Made by a program: the position numbers and the translations under genes. A DNA stretch of 52,337 nucleotides, taken from Nocardia ninae NBRC 108245. GTDB lineage: Bacteria; Actinomycetota; Actinomycetes; Mycobacteriales; Mycobacteriaceae. The notes under the pieces were generated by a model. It was not told where the DNA came from. It did no database searches and saw nothing but the letters and a program-made list of their open reading frames with translations. Where the stretch lies: the NCBI RefSeq assembly GCF_007990755.1, contig NZ_BJXA01000068.1:1-52337 (forward strand), written 5' to 3'. Shown piece by piece: positions 32,965 to 41,297 of the stretch (the stretch's first letter is position 1; every line of letters starts with the position of its first letter).

Positions 32965-33738
32965 TTACGTCAGCGCTTCCTGCCGCTGCGTATCGGGAAT
33001 TCCCTTGCCGGCGTCCGGCATTGCGTCGTTCTGCACCGGCGGGAGCATTCCGAGGTCGACACCGACCGCGCTCGTGACGAGGTGCAGCCGGCGTTGCTGC
33101 GGATCGGTCAGGGCCGGGACGAGCAGGGTCGGCATGCCGACCTCGACGGCGACGCCGTCTCGCGAAGGACGGTCACCGACCATCAGTGTTTCTACGGCAC
33201 AGGTGCCGAGTTTTTCGAGTGCCCGCTCGAATATCGCGGGGTCCGGTTTCTGCACACCTTCCTCATTCGACAGGACGAAGGTGTCGATCAAGTCGAGCAG
33301 GTTCGCGTCTTTGAAGACCGGCCGGATATCGAAGTGAATGTTGCTCAGAACGCAGATCTTATAGGCGCTTTGTTTGAGCGCGATGAGGGTGGCGGCGGCG
33401 TCGACGGCAAACTTGTTGAAGCCTGCGTCGGAATCCACATGAAATAGTGCATCGGCGACCTCACCGGGGAGCTTCGCATCCGCGAACACCGCATAATAGG
33501 TGTCCCGATGCGCCTCGAAGCTGATATTGCCCTGCGGCGATTGCAGCCGATTCGGTTGGCCCGCAGCCATTTTGATGTCCAGCAACAACTTGTACACGGC
33601 ATCGGCGTGGGATTCACGTCCTGCTCGCTGCAGCGCCTCGCGCGCCCAACCTTGCGGCGTGAGTTCCGAAACAAGCGTGCCTCGCCAGTCGAAGACAACC
33701 GCTCGGATGACATGCGGGGGCGACCCGTTGAATGACAT
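32965..33738 (-). CDS. HAD-superfamily protein with a DWR motif I
   Basis: 257 residues. HAD motif I reads VFDWRGTLV: nucleophile D17 is kept, but the usual second Asp (acid/base) is R19. Motif II (CVLSNIHF), the motif III Lys (NEEGVQKPDPAIF) and motif IV (MVGDRPSRDG) are present, and a helical cap sits between motifs I and II. The second Asp is what makes most HAD enzymes phosphatases, so this one may be a hydrolase of another type or a binding protein. I chose the ATG at 33738; the longer frame to 33876 adds a segment unlike the family. Confidence 0.85.
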   Translation of the reverse strand: MSFNGSPPHVIRAVVFDWRGTLVSELTPQGWAREALQRAGRESHADAVYKLLLDIKMAAGQPNRLQSPQGNISFEAHRDTYYAVFADAKLPGEVADALFHVDSDAGFNKFAVDAAATLIALKQSAYKICVLSNIHFDIRPVFKDANLLDLIDTFVLSNEEGVQKPDPAIFERALEKLGTCAVETLMVGDRPSRDGVAVEVGMPTLLVPALTDPQQRRLHLVTSAVGVDLGMLPPVQNDAMPDAGKGIPDTQRQEALT

Positions 33739-33842
33739 GCGGAGCAGGCTACCGACGACATGTATCAAATTGCTATTACTGAAATGTTCAAACTTTCGAA
33801 CTACCTGACCCTCCCGTGATGGGCGTACGAACAGCCAGGAGT

Positions 33843-34497
33843 ATGCGCACCGATATACCGGATCCGCCCATCGCACACTGCATTACGCATGATGGTGGGG
33901 TGCTCGACTACGACAACGAAGCGACCCACTATGACCGGACCCGAGGCGGAGTGCCCCGAGCGGAGGCTGCGGCCTCCGCACTCAGTAGCATGCTGCCGCC
34001 GCGCAGCCTGGTACTCGACCTTGCCGTCGGCACCGGAATCGTGGCCGCCGAACTCGCGGCACTCGGGCACCGAGTGGTCGGCATAGATCTTTCGGACGGC
34101 ATGCTGCGGCACGCGGCCCGACGATTGCCGGGCAGAGTGGCGCGAGCCGACGCCACCGCGCTCCCGCTGCCGGACGCTTCTGTCGACACGGTGACCGCAG
34201 TGTGGTTGTTGCACTTGCTCACCGACGCTGAACCGGTACTGACCGAGGTGGCCCGAGTCCTGCGGCCCGGCGGGCTCTTCCTCACCACTGTGGACAAGGT
34301 CGCGGCCGCCCGCCTGTCAGACAACGCCGTTCCGGAAGATCGACCGCACACCGATACCTGTGCACAACTCACCGCGCTCGGTGCTCGCCACCAACCTCCA
34401 CTTGGCCGCGGCGGCGTCCTTCGTCGGCCACGGCCAGGGCAGAGGAGGCGGCACCGACCCGCATTACCCCGTCCTGGGGTTTCGTCGCGCCGGGTAA
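33843..34497 (+). pseudogene. Class I SAM-dependent methyltransferase with a probable frameshift
   Basis: A UbiE-like methyltransferase: VLDLAVGTGIVAAELA (motif I), VGIDLSDGML, then LPLPDASVDTVTAVWLLHLL and VARVLRPGGLFLTTVDK. From about base 34390 the frame turns Arg/Pro-rich and overruns the convergent flavoprotein gene. In the +1 frame the family-like ending ASFVGHGQGRGGGTDPH is encoded and stops at 34497, before that gene. One extra C near 34390-34395 would explain this. The start is uncertain (33816, 33843 or a GTG at 33900). It could be a real pseudogene or a sequencing error. Confidence 0.7.
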
Positions 34498-34510
34498 CCG
34501 TTGTCGGCGT

Positions 34511-35200
34511 TCAGATTCGGACGAGGACCTGGTCCATGGTTTTGCGGGTGAGGTCGGGGACTACGGCATGGTCGGCGGGGTAGCCGATGGGGATGACGGC
34601 GAAGGCTTTTTCGTTGCGGGGGCGGTTGAGGACTTCGGAGAGGAACTTCATCGGGCTGGGGGTGTGGGTGAGGGCGGCCAGGCCGGAGATGTGCAGGGCG
34701 GTGAGGAGCATGCCGACCGCGATGCCTACCGATTCGTCGCCGTAGTAGTGCTTGTAGGTGGTGCCGTCGGGGCGCAGGCCGAAACGCTGCTGGAAGACGA
34801 CGAGCAGGTACGGGGCCTCGGTGAGGTGCGGCTTGTGCTCGTCGGTGCCGAGGGGGCGCAGCGCGGAGAGCCATTCCTCGCCGAGGCGGCCGTTGTAGGA
34901 GATGCGTTCCTCCGCTTCGGCCGCCTCCCGAATCCTGGCGCGCACCTCGGGATCTTCGACGAGGACGAAGGTCCACGGTTGTTGATGGGCGCCCGACGGC
35001 GCGGTGTTGGCCACCGCGATGGCGTCGAGCACCAATTGCTCCGGCACCGGATCGGTCGAGAACATCCGCACGGTGCGGCGCTCGTCCATCCGCCGGCGGA
35101 ACTCGGCCGACTTGGCGAGCGCTTCCGCGACGGGAATCCGGTTGGGGTGGTAAGGAATCGGCTGATACGGATGCCCGTGCAGCGGTGTCCACGTGGTCAT
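34511..35200 (-). CDS. Iodotyrosine-deiodinase-like nitroreductase-fold flavoprotein
   Basis: 229 residues, FMN-dependent nitroreductase fold. The N-terminal RRTVR and the APSGAHQQPWTF motif match iodotyrosine deiodinase (IYD). The substrate-clamping lid residues of human IYD (Glu157, Tyr161, Lys182) have counterparts E98, Y102 and K123 here with identical spacing (4 and 21 residues). The C-terminal VVPDLTRKTMDQVLV also matches. IYD reductively removes halogen from halotyrosines, so that or dehalogenation of another halophenol is predicted. The ATG at 35200 is chosen; the open frame extends to 35365 without resembling the family. Confidence 0.9.
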   Translation of the reverse strand: MTTWTPLHGHPYQPIPYHPNRIPVAEALAKSAEFRRRMDERRTVRMFSTDPVPEQLVLDAIAVANTAPSGAHQQPWTFVLVEDPEVRARIREAAEAEERISYNGRLGEEWLSALRPLGTDEHKPHLTEAPYLLVVFQQRFGLRPDGTTYKHYYGDESVGIAVGMLLTALHISGLAALTHTPSPMKFLSEVLNRPRNEKAFAVIPIGYPADHAVVPDLTRKTMDQVLVRI

Positions 35201-35378
35201 GTTTCGCAGTGTGATCCGCCCGAACCGGACAGGCAACGCCCCCACGAAGTTATCGTCCACTCGGCCAGACATCCGCACTGCGTGCCGCTGCCGAGACCGC
35301 GCCCATCCGCGCCGTGGTCCGCCACGAATATATGGTGCTTGGCGTTTGCGACCCGAAGCCGACACATGGAGGAATGCT

Positions 35379-35510
35379 ATGAGCTCGTTCAGTTTCGATT
35401 GGGTTCTGGCTGGTCAGAACGGCGGTGATCCGTTGGCGGCGGCACTGTACGGCCCGCTGTCGATGATGCTCAACATCCTCGCCGCGCTGCAGACCGGTGA
35501 GATCGTCTGA
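35379..35510 (+). CDS. 43-residue small protein with a strong ribosome-binding site
   Basis: A short frame starting MSSFSFDWVLAGQNGGDP, hydrophobic in its second half (ALYGPLSMMLNILAALQ). A near-consensus GGAGG (35368-35372) lies 6 nt before the ATG, the best ribosome-binding site in the region. Function unknown; a secreted or membrane-associated microprotein is possible. Stops 21 nt before the stop of the convergent peptidase gene. Confidence 0.55.
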   Translation: MSSFSFDWVLAGQNGGDPLAAALYGPLSMMLNILAALQTGEIV

Positions 35511-35531
35511 CGCACGGCCGAGCCGAACGCG

Positions 35532-37106
35532 TCAGCGCGCGGGCAGTGGTGCTTCCTCTGCGTGCGTGATCGTCACCTGACCGGTGCGCAGATAGGTCAT
35601 CACGGCGTCGTCGACCACGGGGTTGCCGCGGCCGAAGTTCCCGTGATCCCCACCTTCGACGGTGACGAGGGATCCGTTCAGCGCACGCGACATAGCCGGT
35701 CCGCCTTCGTATTTGGTGAGGGCGTCGTGCTTGCTCTGGATGACAAGCGGCGGAGTGGCGAGCCCGGCACCACTGATCACGACGGGTGTGGTGACGGGTT
35801 TCCAAGAGCCGCAAGCCATTCCGGAGCGAACCAGGTCGGCCCTGGCATCCATCGCATTGCCGCCCGAGGCGATAGTGGCTATCGCCGAGCCGATGACGTC
35901 CAGACGGCCGGGTACGGCGTTCTCATTGCAGGTGATCGCGGCGAAGACGGAGCGCCCGGTGGCGTCGGCGGAGGTGGCGCCTTCGATGGTGCGCAGGCGT
36001 TGCACGTTCGCCGGGTTGGCGAGCGCGTCGGCCATCGCGCGGGCGAAGGTGGGCCAGTAGGTGCGGGTATAGGTGGCCACCGAGGTGGCGCCGAGCAGTG
36101 GACCCCGCGTGGTGGCGCCACGAGAGATCAAGGTGCGCAACAGATTCTGCAGTTTGCCGGTCTGTTCGAGACCGCCGTTGTATCCGTCGCGGGCGATCTC
36201 GGCCAGCGGTTCGGGCAACGAGCCGGGCAGATCGGCGAGGCTGGCCGGGGGCGGAGTCAGGTTGGCGTACCAGCCGCCGCCCTGGTCGACGGCGAGGCGT
36301 ACCCAGTTCTGATAGACCTGCAAAGCGGTGTCGCCGAGGTGATATTCGGAGCTGTGCTCGGCGATCCAGGTGAACAAATCATCGAGCCGCTGCTTACCCG
36401 CGATCTGCTGCTGAGCGAACTCCTCGGTCCACACCCAGTCGGGATTGACGTTGGAGTCCAACACCATTCGCTCGACCCGGTCGGGGAACAACGAGGCATA
36501 CACCGCGCCGAGGTAGGTGCCGTACGAGGTGCCGAGGTAACTGATTCGCTCCAGACCGAGTGCCGCACGCACCGCGTCCATATCGCGAGCAGTGTTCTCG
36601 GTGGTGATGGTGTCGAGGTAACCGGGCAGCGCGGCGTCGCAGGCCTTCTTGATGGCGTTGCGGTCGCCGCCGCCGAGCGACCCCTGCCCGCCGTCCCCGG
36701 TGGCGCAGTCCAGCGGGGTGGCCCAGCGCAATCCGCGCGGCTGCACCGCGATCCGGTCGTAGTGGGCGGTCAGCTCGGCGGGAAACACGTCGGTCCGCTG
36801 GCCCCAGAAGTCAAGCCCGTCCGCGCCGGGCCCACCCGGATTGGCGAAGACGACACCGCGCCGTTCACCGGTCGCCGCGATCCGGCTGACAGTCACCTGG
36901 ATCTTCGGCCCGTCCGGTTCCGCGTAGTTCATCGGCACCTCGACGACGGCGCACCGCACGCCGTGACCTGCGGCCACTGACCCCGCCGGGCAGTCGCCGA
37001 AGGACGGACCCGGCGCGGCCGCGGCCGGACCGGACATGATCGATCCACCGAGCAGGCCCGCGGCCATGGCAGCCGCGGCACCGGAGAACAGCCGAACCTT
37101 CATCAT
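35532..37106 (-). CDS. Secreted TAP-family alpha/beta hydrolase (tripeptidyl aminopeptidase-like)
   Basis: 524 residues. A signal peptide (MMKVRLFSGAAAAMAAGLLG, cleaved near AAAAPGP) leads into an alpha/beta hydrolase of the SlpD/SlpE/TAP group: oxyanion-hole NPGGPG, nucleophile Ser in GTSYGTYLG, Asp in VIQSKHDALT and His in GGDHGNFG. Such enzymes remove tripeptides from proteins outside the cell. The ATG at 37106 has GGAGG upstream; 37121 is a weaker alternative. It converges on the 43-residue ORF. Confidence 0.92.
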   Translation of the reverse strand: MMKVRLFSGAAAAMAAGLLGGSIMSGPAAAAPGPSFGDCPAGSVAAGHGVRCAVVEVPMNYAEPDGPKIQVTVSRIAATGERRGVVFANPGGPGADGLDFWGQRTDVFPAELTAHYDRIAVQPRGLRWATPLDCATGDGGQGSLGGGDRNAIKKACDAALPGYLDTITTENTARDMDAVRAALGLERISYLGTSYGTYLGAVYASLFPDRVERMVLDSNVNPDWVWTEEFAQQQIAGKQRLDDLFTWIAEHSSEYHLGDTALQVYQNWVRLAVDQGGGWYANLTPPPASLADLPGSLPEPLAEIARDGYNGGLEQTGKLQNLLRTLISRGATTRGPLLGATSVATYTRTYWPTFARAMADALANPANVQRLRTIEGATSADATGRSVFAAITCNENAVPGRLDVIGSAIATIASGGNAMDARADLVRSGMACGSWKPVTTPVVISGAGLATPPLVIQSKHDALTKYEGGPAMSRALNGSLVTVEGGDHGNFGRGNPVVDDAVMTYLRTGQVTITHAEEAPLPAR

Positions 37107-37335
37107 GTTTCGTACCTCCACGGGCCGCCGCCACGCGCGCGTGCGCGACCCCGATCATGAGCATTCTGCGCAGGCCGGGAGCGCGGAGACAAGTCGAGCG
37201 ACCGATTCCGCCGGTCACGCGCGGCAATTGACGGCTGAGCCGCGGCCCGTCGGCAGACCGGACGGGAACCGAGCGGACCGGACGGTAGGCGTTGCGGAAT
37301 GCGCGGATGACGTCGCACGGGAGTAGCGTCGAGCC

Positions 37336-37647
37336 ATGTCGACGGAGGTCCGTATCAACACCGCGCTGGAACGCTTCGAGCTCTATGTCGACGACGCGAA
37401 CGCCGGGTACGTCGAGTATCAAGACACCCAAGCCGAACGCGCGTTCGTGCACACCGAGATCTACCCGCGCTACGAGGGCCAGGGCTACGGCCGCGTACTG
37501 GTCGAGGCGGCGTTGAACAGCACCGCCCAGGACAAACTGGGCGCACTGCCCATGTGCCCGATGGTGCACCACTTCATCGAGACCAGGCCCGAATACCTGG
37601 TGATGGTGCCGCATTGGGCGCGTGACAGTTTGAACCTGCCTCAGTAA
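37336..37647 (+). CDS. GNAT-fold N-acetyltransferase, YjdJ/NATD1 type
   Basis: 103 residues, single short GNAT domain. It shows RFELYVDDANAGYVEYQ, the HTEIYPRYEGQGYGRVLVEA acetyl-CoA pyrophosphate-binding loop (GQGYGR), and PMCPMVHHFIE. This matches the minimal YjdJ/NATD1 family of unknown substrate. Its stop overlaps the stop of the convergent acyltransferase gene by 7 nt. Confidence 0.9.
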   Translation: MSTEVRINTALERFELYVDDANAGYVEYQDTQAERAFVHTEIYPRYEGQGYGRVLVEAALNSTAQDKLGALPMCPMVHHFIETRPEYLVMVPHWARDSLNLPQ

Positions 37648-38402
37648 GCGGCGACCGCCCCGTCGAGCGCCTGTTGCAGATCGGCGCGCACCAGTCGCGC
37701 GATATCGCCGGGCTTGTTCGGCAATTCGGTGATCGGCTTCCCGAAGTAGAAGCTGGCCGACTTGGCCTCCTCCTTGTTCGGCTGCACGGTGGGGTCCAGG
37801 CGCCGCCCGTAACTCAGGCCCATGGACACCAGCACCGGCTCGACGCCGAGCTTCATCGCGCGAAACGCGATGTGCCCGATGCCGCTACCGACCGGCTGCA
37901 CCTGGGTGGGGTCCACCTCGTTGCAGGTGCCCTCCGGGAACACCGCGACCCCGTCGCCGCGCGCGATCCGCTGCGCGCAGATATCCATCATCCGCTGACC
38001 AGCCGCATTGACCGCCCGGATCCCGTGGTCCTTACCGCGGAACACCGGTATCCCGCCCATCATGTCGATCTTGCGCCGCTGCTCGGGCTCCTCGAACAGC
38101 TCGTCCTTGGCCAGCACCCGCACCCGCCCGATCACCGGTCGCAACGCACTGCGCCACGCCGCCGCCGCGACCGTATACGGATCGTTCTCGGAAAGATGAT
38201 TGATCGAGATCAACAGCGGCCTGCCCTGCCGAATCGCGTCCCGCAAACCTGCGCGCGCACCCTCGGCGTACGCGACGCGGGGATAGTAGCGACGGGCCAG
38301 AATGGCGTACGCACCCCAGGCTTTCAGCCGATTCTGGCGATGGTCGAGATAGAAGTCGTACACGGTGTCGCTGTTCTCGAGGCGCACCTCGGGCGGTTCC
38401 AT
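37641..38402 (-). CDS. PlsC-type acyltransferase (1-acyl-glycerol-3-phosphate acyltransferase-like)
   Basis: 253 residues. The catalytic NHLSEND (NHx4D) motif, GGIPVFRG and the FPEGT motif are in the correct order for a phosphate acyltransferase domain. No N-terminal membrane anchor is visible. It may acylate glycerolipids or another envelope lipid. The start at 38402 (MEPPEVRLENSD) is chosen; the upstream extension to 38465 is Arg/Gly-rich and probably not translated. Confidence 0.9.
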   Translation of the reverse strand: MEPPEVRLENSDTVYDFYLDHRQNRLKAWGAYAILARRYYPRVAYAEGARAGLRDAIRQGRPLLISINHLSENDPYTVAAAAWRSALRPVIGRVRVLAKDELFEEPEQRRKIDMMGGIPVFRGKDHGIRAVNAAGQRMMDICAQRIARGDGVAVFPEGTCNEVDPTQVQPVGSGIGHIAFRAMKLGVEPVLVSMGLSYGRRLDPTVQPNKEEAKSASFYFGKPITELPNKPGDIARLVRADLQQALDGAVAAY

Positions 38403-38517
38403 GACACGGACTCTACGACGCCCGAATCCGCCCGACACCGGCCCCCGACGCAAAATTCCGGGCACCTAACTCGTCTGCGGAAGCGCATATCCCCGAAACA
38501 ACTGCGATGATGTCCGA

Positions 38518-39162
38518 GTGGCACGCGCAGACGACCCGGATGATCGGAAAACTCGCGGCGGGCACGGCGACCGTAAGCGGCGCGATTTCCGGCACGGCGA
38601 GCAGGTGGTGCGCGCCGGCACGCTGCTGGTGTCGGCGACCGAGCTGGCCGAACCCACCTTTCGGCGCACCGTTGTCTACATCATCGAGCACAACGAGGCG
38701 GGCAGCCTCGGCGTCGTGCTGAACCGGCCGAGCGATACGGCCGTGCACGACGTGCTCCCCCGATGGACGGAGGTGGCGGCCGCGCCGCGCACCCTGTTCA
38801 TCGGCGGCCCGGTCAAACGGGACGCGGCACTGTGCCTCGGCACCGTGCGCGTCGGCGCGACCATCGACGGCGTCCCCGGCCTGCGCCGGATCGACGGCCG
38901 GGTGGTGCTCGTCGACCTGGACGCGGATCCGGAGGAGATCGGCAGGCTGGTCGAGGGCATCCGGGTGTTCGCGGGATACGCGGGCTGGACCTTCGGGCAG
39001 CTCGAGGGCGAGCTGGAGAACGACGACTGGATCGTGCTGTCCGCGTTGCCCTCCGACCCGATCAGCACCGGCCGCGCGGACCTCTGGGCGCACGTCCTGC
39101 GCCGCCAGCCCCTCCCCCTTTCACTGCTGGCCACCCACCCGATCGAACTCGAACGAAATTGA
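38518..39162 (+). CDS. YqgE/AlgH family protein (Rv0038-type)
   Basis: 214 residues. Typical stretches are RAGTLLVSATELAEPTFRRT, VLNRPSDTAVHDVLPRW, FIGGPVKRDAALCLG, FAGYAGWTFGQLEGELE and the C-terminal RRQPLPLSLLATHPIEL, all very close to mycobacterial Rv0038. Cytoplasmic, biochemical function unknown; linked to transcriptional control in Pseudomonas (AlgH). The GTG at 38518 is used. The sigL gene follows 62 bp downstream behind its own promoter. Confidence 0.94.
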   Translation: MARADDPDDRKTRGGHGDRKRRDFRHGEQVVRAGTLLVSATELAEPTFRRTVVYIIEHNEAGSLGVVLNRPSDTAVHDVLPRWTEVAAAPRTLFIGGPVKRDAALCLGTVRVGATIDGVPGLRRIDGRVVLVDLDADPEEIGRLVEGIRVFAGYAGWTFGQLEGELENDDWIVLSALPSDPISTGRADLWAHVLRRQPLPLSLLATHPIELERN

Positions 39163-39177
39163 GATGTGCGCTCCGAT

Positions 39178-39206
39178 TGAACCGTTCACCCCTGCTGATT
39201 CGTGGG
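39178..39206 (+). promoter_or_regulatory. SigL-type promoter in front of sigL
   Basis: TGAACC (39178-39183), 17-nt spacer, CGTGGG (39201-39206). This fits the known M. tuberculosis SigL consensus of TGAACC at -35 and CGTgtc at -10 with 16-18 nt between. It lies 18 nt before the sigL ATG, so autoregulation with a very short leader is predicted. Confidence 0.7.
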
Positions 39207-39224
39207 ATGAGCGGGAGGTGAGCA

Positions 39225-39734
39225 ATGCCCGACAACCGTACGGAGTTGTTGCGGGTCCTGTACGACGAACACGCGGCCGCGCTGTGGCGGTACACGCTCG
39301 GTCTGGTGCGCGACCCCGGCCGGGCCGAGGACATCGTGCAGGAGACGTTGCTGCGGGCGTGGCAGCGCCCGAACGTGTTGGATCAGTCCGACACCTCGGC
39401 GCGCGCGTGGCTGTTCACCGTGGCCCGCAATCTCGCCGTGGATGAACATCGCAGCGCCCGCAACCGGCGCGAGTTCCGCACCGACGCACCGCCCGAGCAG
39501 GCCACACCCGACCAGGCCGACCGCGCGCTGGACGGCTGGGTGGTCGCGGACGCGTTGGGCAGGCTCAGCCCCGACCACCGCGAGGTGATCGTGCGGGCCT
39601 ACTATCGGGGCCTTTCCACACATCAGATCGCCGCGGAACTCGACATTCCGCCGGGCACGGTGAAATCGCGAATGCACTATGGCATGCGGGCACTACGGCT
39701 GGCATTACAGGAGATGGGGGTGACGAACCAATGA
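39225..39734 (+). CDS. sigL: ECF RNA polymerase sigma factor SigL
   Basis: 169 residues. Region 2 (YDEHAAALWRYTLGLVRDPG, then EDIVQETLLRAWQRP and ARAWLFTVARNLAVDEHRSA) and region 4 (LSPDHREVIVRAYYRGLSTH, then IPPGTVKSRMHYGMRALRL) cover the full length. The sequence follows mycobacterial SigL closely. GGGAGG precedes the ATG. The next gene, a membrane anti-sigma factor, overlaps it by 4 nt, as sigL and rslA do in mycobacteria. Confidence 0.93.
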   Translation: MPDNRTELLRVLYDEHAAALWRYTLGLVRDPGRAEDIVQETLLRAWQRPNVLDQSDTSARAWLFTVARNLAVDEHRSARNRREFRTDAPPEQATPDQADRALDGWVVADALGRLSPDHREVIVRAYYRGLSTHQIAAELDIPPGTVKSRMHYGMRALRLALQEMGVTNQ

Positions 39735-40462
39735 ACGAACTCGCGGATGACTACACCACGTGGGACGCCCCTTACGTGCTCGGCTCCCTGACCAGGACCG
39801 AACGCCGGGAATACGAGGAGCATTTGGCCGGCTGCCCCGCCTGCCAGGCCGCCGTCGCCGAGCTGGCCGGGATGCCCGGCATGCTCGCCATGGTCGATCC
39901 GGCGACCGCGCTGGCGCTGCTCGAGCCGCCCGAAGCCGTTGCGCCGGATGCCGGCTCGCCTGCCCCCGAGGCAGGTCCTCCCGTGCCGCAGTTGCTGCCG
40001 AGGCTCGCCGCCGCGGCCGAACAGCGCAGGCGCCGCAGCCGGTGGGTGTCCGTCGGTGCCGCCGTCGCGGCCGCGGCCGCCGCGGTGGCCATCGCGGTGC
40101 CGGTGGTCGCCTCCGTCACGTCGTCGGATACTCCGACCACCGAACAGGTTGTCGCCGTACGCAGTATGCAGGCGCTCGAGCCGAGTCCGGTGACGGCGAG
40201 TTTCAAGGTCGTGCGGGCCGACAACCGGACGCGGATCGTGATGAGCTGCAGTTACGGACCGAGTAACCAGCAGTACAACTGGACATTGAAGCTGTTCGTG
40301 CTCGGCACCGACGGCAGCCAGACCGAACTCGACCAGTGGCCGGCCGGTCCGGGCACCGAGCTGACCATCGACCGGACCATCGACAAGGCGCCGGACCAGA
40401 TCCGAGCCGTGGAGATCCGGTTGGCGTCGACCGGCAAAACGCTGCTGTCCGGCACGGTCTGA
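39731..40462 (+). CDS. rslA: Anti-sigma factor RslA (zinc-binding ZAS domain, membrane anchored)
   Basis: 243 residues. The cytoplasmic zinc anti-sigma motif is H31-x3-C35-x2-C38 (EEHLAGCPACQ). A linker, one membrane helix near residues 97-120 (AAAAAAVAIAVPVVASV) and an extracytoplasmic domain of the RslA type follow. It should hold SigL inactive until zinc loss or oxidation of the Cys pair. It overlaps sigL by 4 nt and ends 6 nt before a strong hairpin. Confidence 0.92.
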   Translation: MNELADDYTTWDAPYVLGSLTRTERREYEEHLAGCPACQAAVAELAGMPGMLAMVDPATALALLEPPEAVAPDAGSPAPEAGPPVPQLLPRLAAAAEQRRRRSRWVSVGAAVAAAAAAVAIAVPVVASVTSSDTPTTEQVVAVRSMQALEPSPVTASFKVVRADNRTRIVMSCSYGPSNQQYNWTLKLFVLGTDGSQTELDQWPAGPGTELTIDRTIDKAPDQIRAVEIRLASTGKTLLSGTV

Positions 40463-40468
40463 CAACAG

Positions 40469-40504
40469 ACCGAGCCCCCCGCCGGATATGGCGGGGGGCT
40501 CGGT
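40469..40504. terminator. 15-bp perfect hairpin shared by rslA and the convergent ABC operon
   Basis: ACCGAGCCCCCCGCC pairs without mismatch with GGCGGGGGGCTCGGT across a 6-nt loop (GGATAT). It lies between two converging transcription units, 6 nt after the rslA stop and 22 nt from the ABC permease stop, so it can terminate both. Confidence 0.85.
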
Positions 40505-40526
40505 ACCCCTCATCGTGCGGTCGTGC

Positions 40527-41297
40527 TCACTGGGTCTGACGGCGGAAAGTCGAGTTGGCCCAATAGAATCCGACGGCGGTGAGGCCGGCGCACCAGGCCA
40601 GCGCGAGGATGCCGTTATTACCGATCTCGCTGCCCATCAGCAGACCGCGCACGGTCTCGGTGATCGGCGTGAACGGCTGATACTCGGCGAACTGGCGCAG
40701 CCCGACGGGCATGGTGTCGGTGGCGACCAGGCCGCTGCCCAGGAAAGGCAGCATGATGATCGGGAAGACGACGTTGCTGGCGCCCTCCGGGTTCGACGAC
40801 AGCAGACCCAAGGCCACTGCGAGCCAGTTCAATCCGAAGATGGTGAAGGTGAGCAGACCGAACGCGGCGATCCATTCGGCCACGTTGGCGTCGGGGCGCC
40901 ACCCGATGAGCAACGAGACCGCGGCCATCAACACGATGCCGCCCAGTGCTTGCAGCAACGCACCGAGCACGTGGCCGGTCAGCATCGACGACTGCGTGAT
41001 GCCCATGGTGCGGAACCGGTTGACGATGCCCTTGGACGTATCGGAGGCGATGGACACCGCCACCGACGCCGTGATGTAGGCCGGCACCATCAGCAGCATG
41101 CCGGGCGCGAGGTAGTCGATATAGTTTCCGCCGGAGGACTTTTCGAGCGCGCCGCCGAAGACGAACTTGAACACCAGCAGCAGGACGGTCGGCATCACCA
41201 CGACGCCGATGCTCATGCTCGGATAGCGCTTCGCATGGGTCAGATTGCGCCGCAACATCGTTGCGGAGTCGGCGAGGGCGTAGGACATGGTACTCAT
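40527..41297 (-). CDS. DrrB-type ABC transporter permease
   Basis: 256 residues, six membrane helices of the ABC-2 type. It has the DrrB-like N-terminus (LADSATMLRRNLTHAKRYP), YIDYLAPGMLLMVPAYI, and the FRTMGITQSSMLTGHVLGA segment; the FLGSGLVATDTMPVGLRQFA loop is close to daunorubicin-type exporters. It starts inside the last codons of the ATPase gene (ATGA overlap). Substrate unknown. Confidence 0.93.
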   Translation of the reverse strand: MSTMSYALADSATMLRRNLTHAKRYPSMSIGVVVMPTVLLLVFKFVFGGALEKSSGGNYIDYLAPGMLLMVPAYITASVAVSIASDTSKGIVNRFRTMGITQSSMLTGHVLGALLQALGGIVLMAAVSLLIGWRPDANVAEWIAAFGLLTFTIFGLNWLAVALGLLSSNPEGASNVVFPIIMLPFLGSGLVATDTMPVGLRQFAEYQPFTPITETVRGLLMGSEIGNNGILALAWCAGLTAVGFYWANSTFRRQTQ

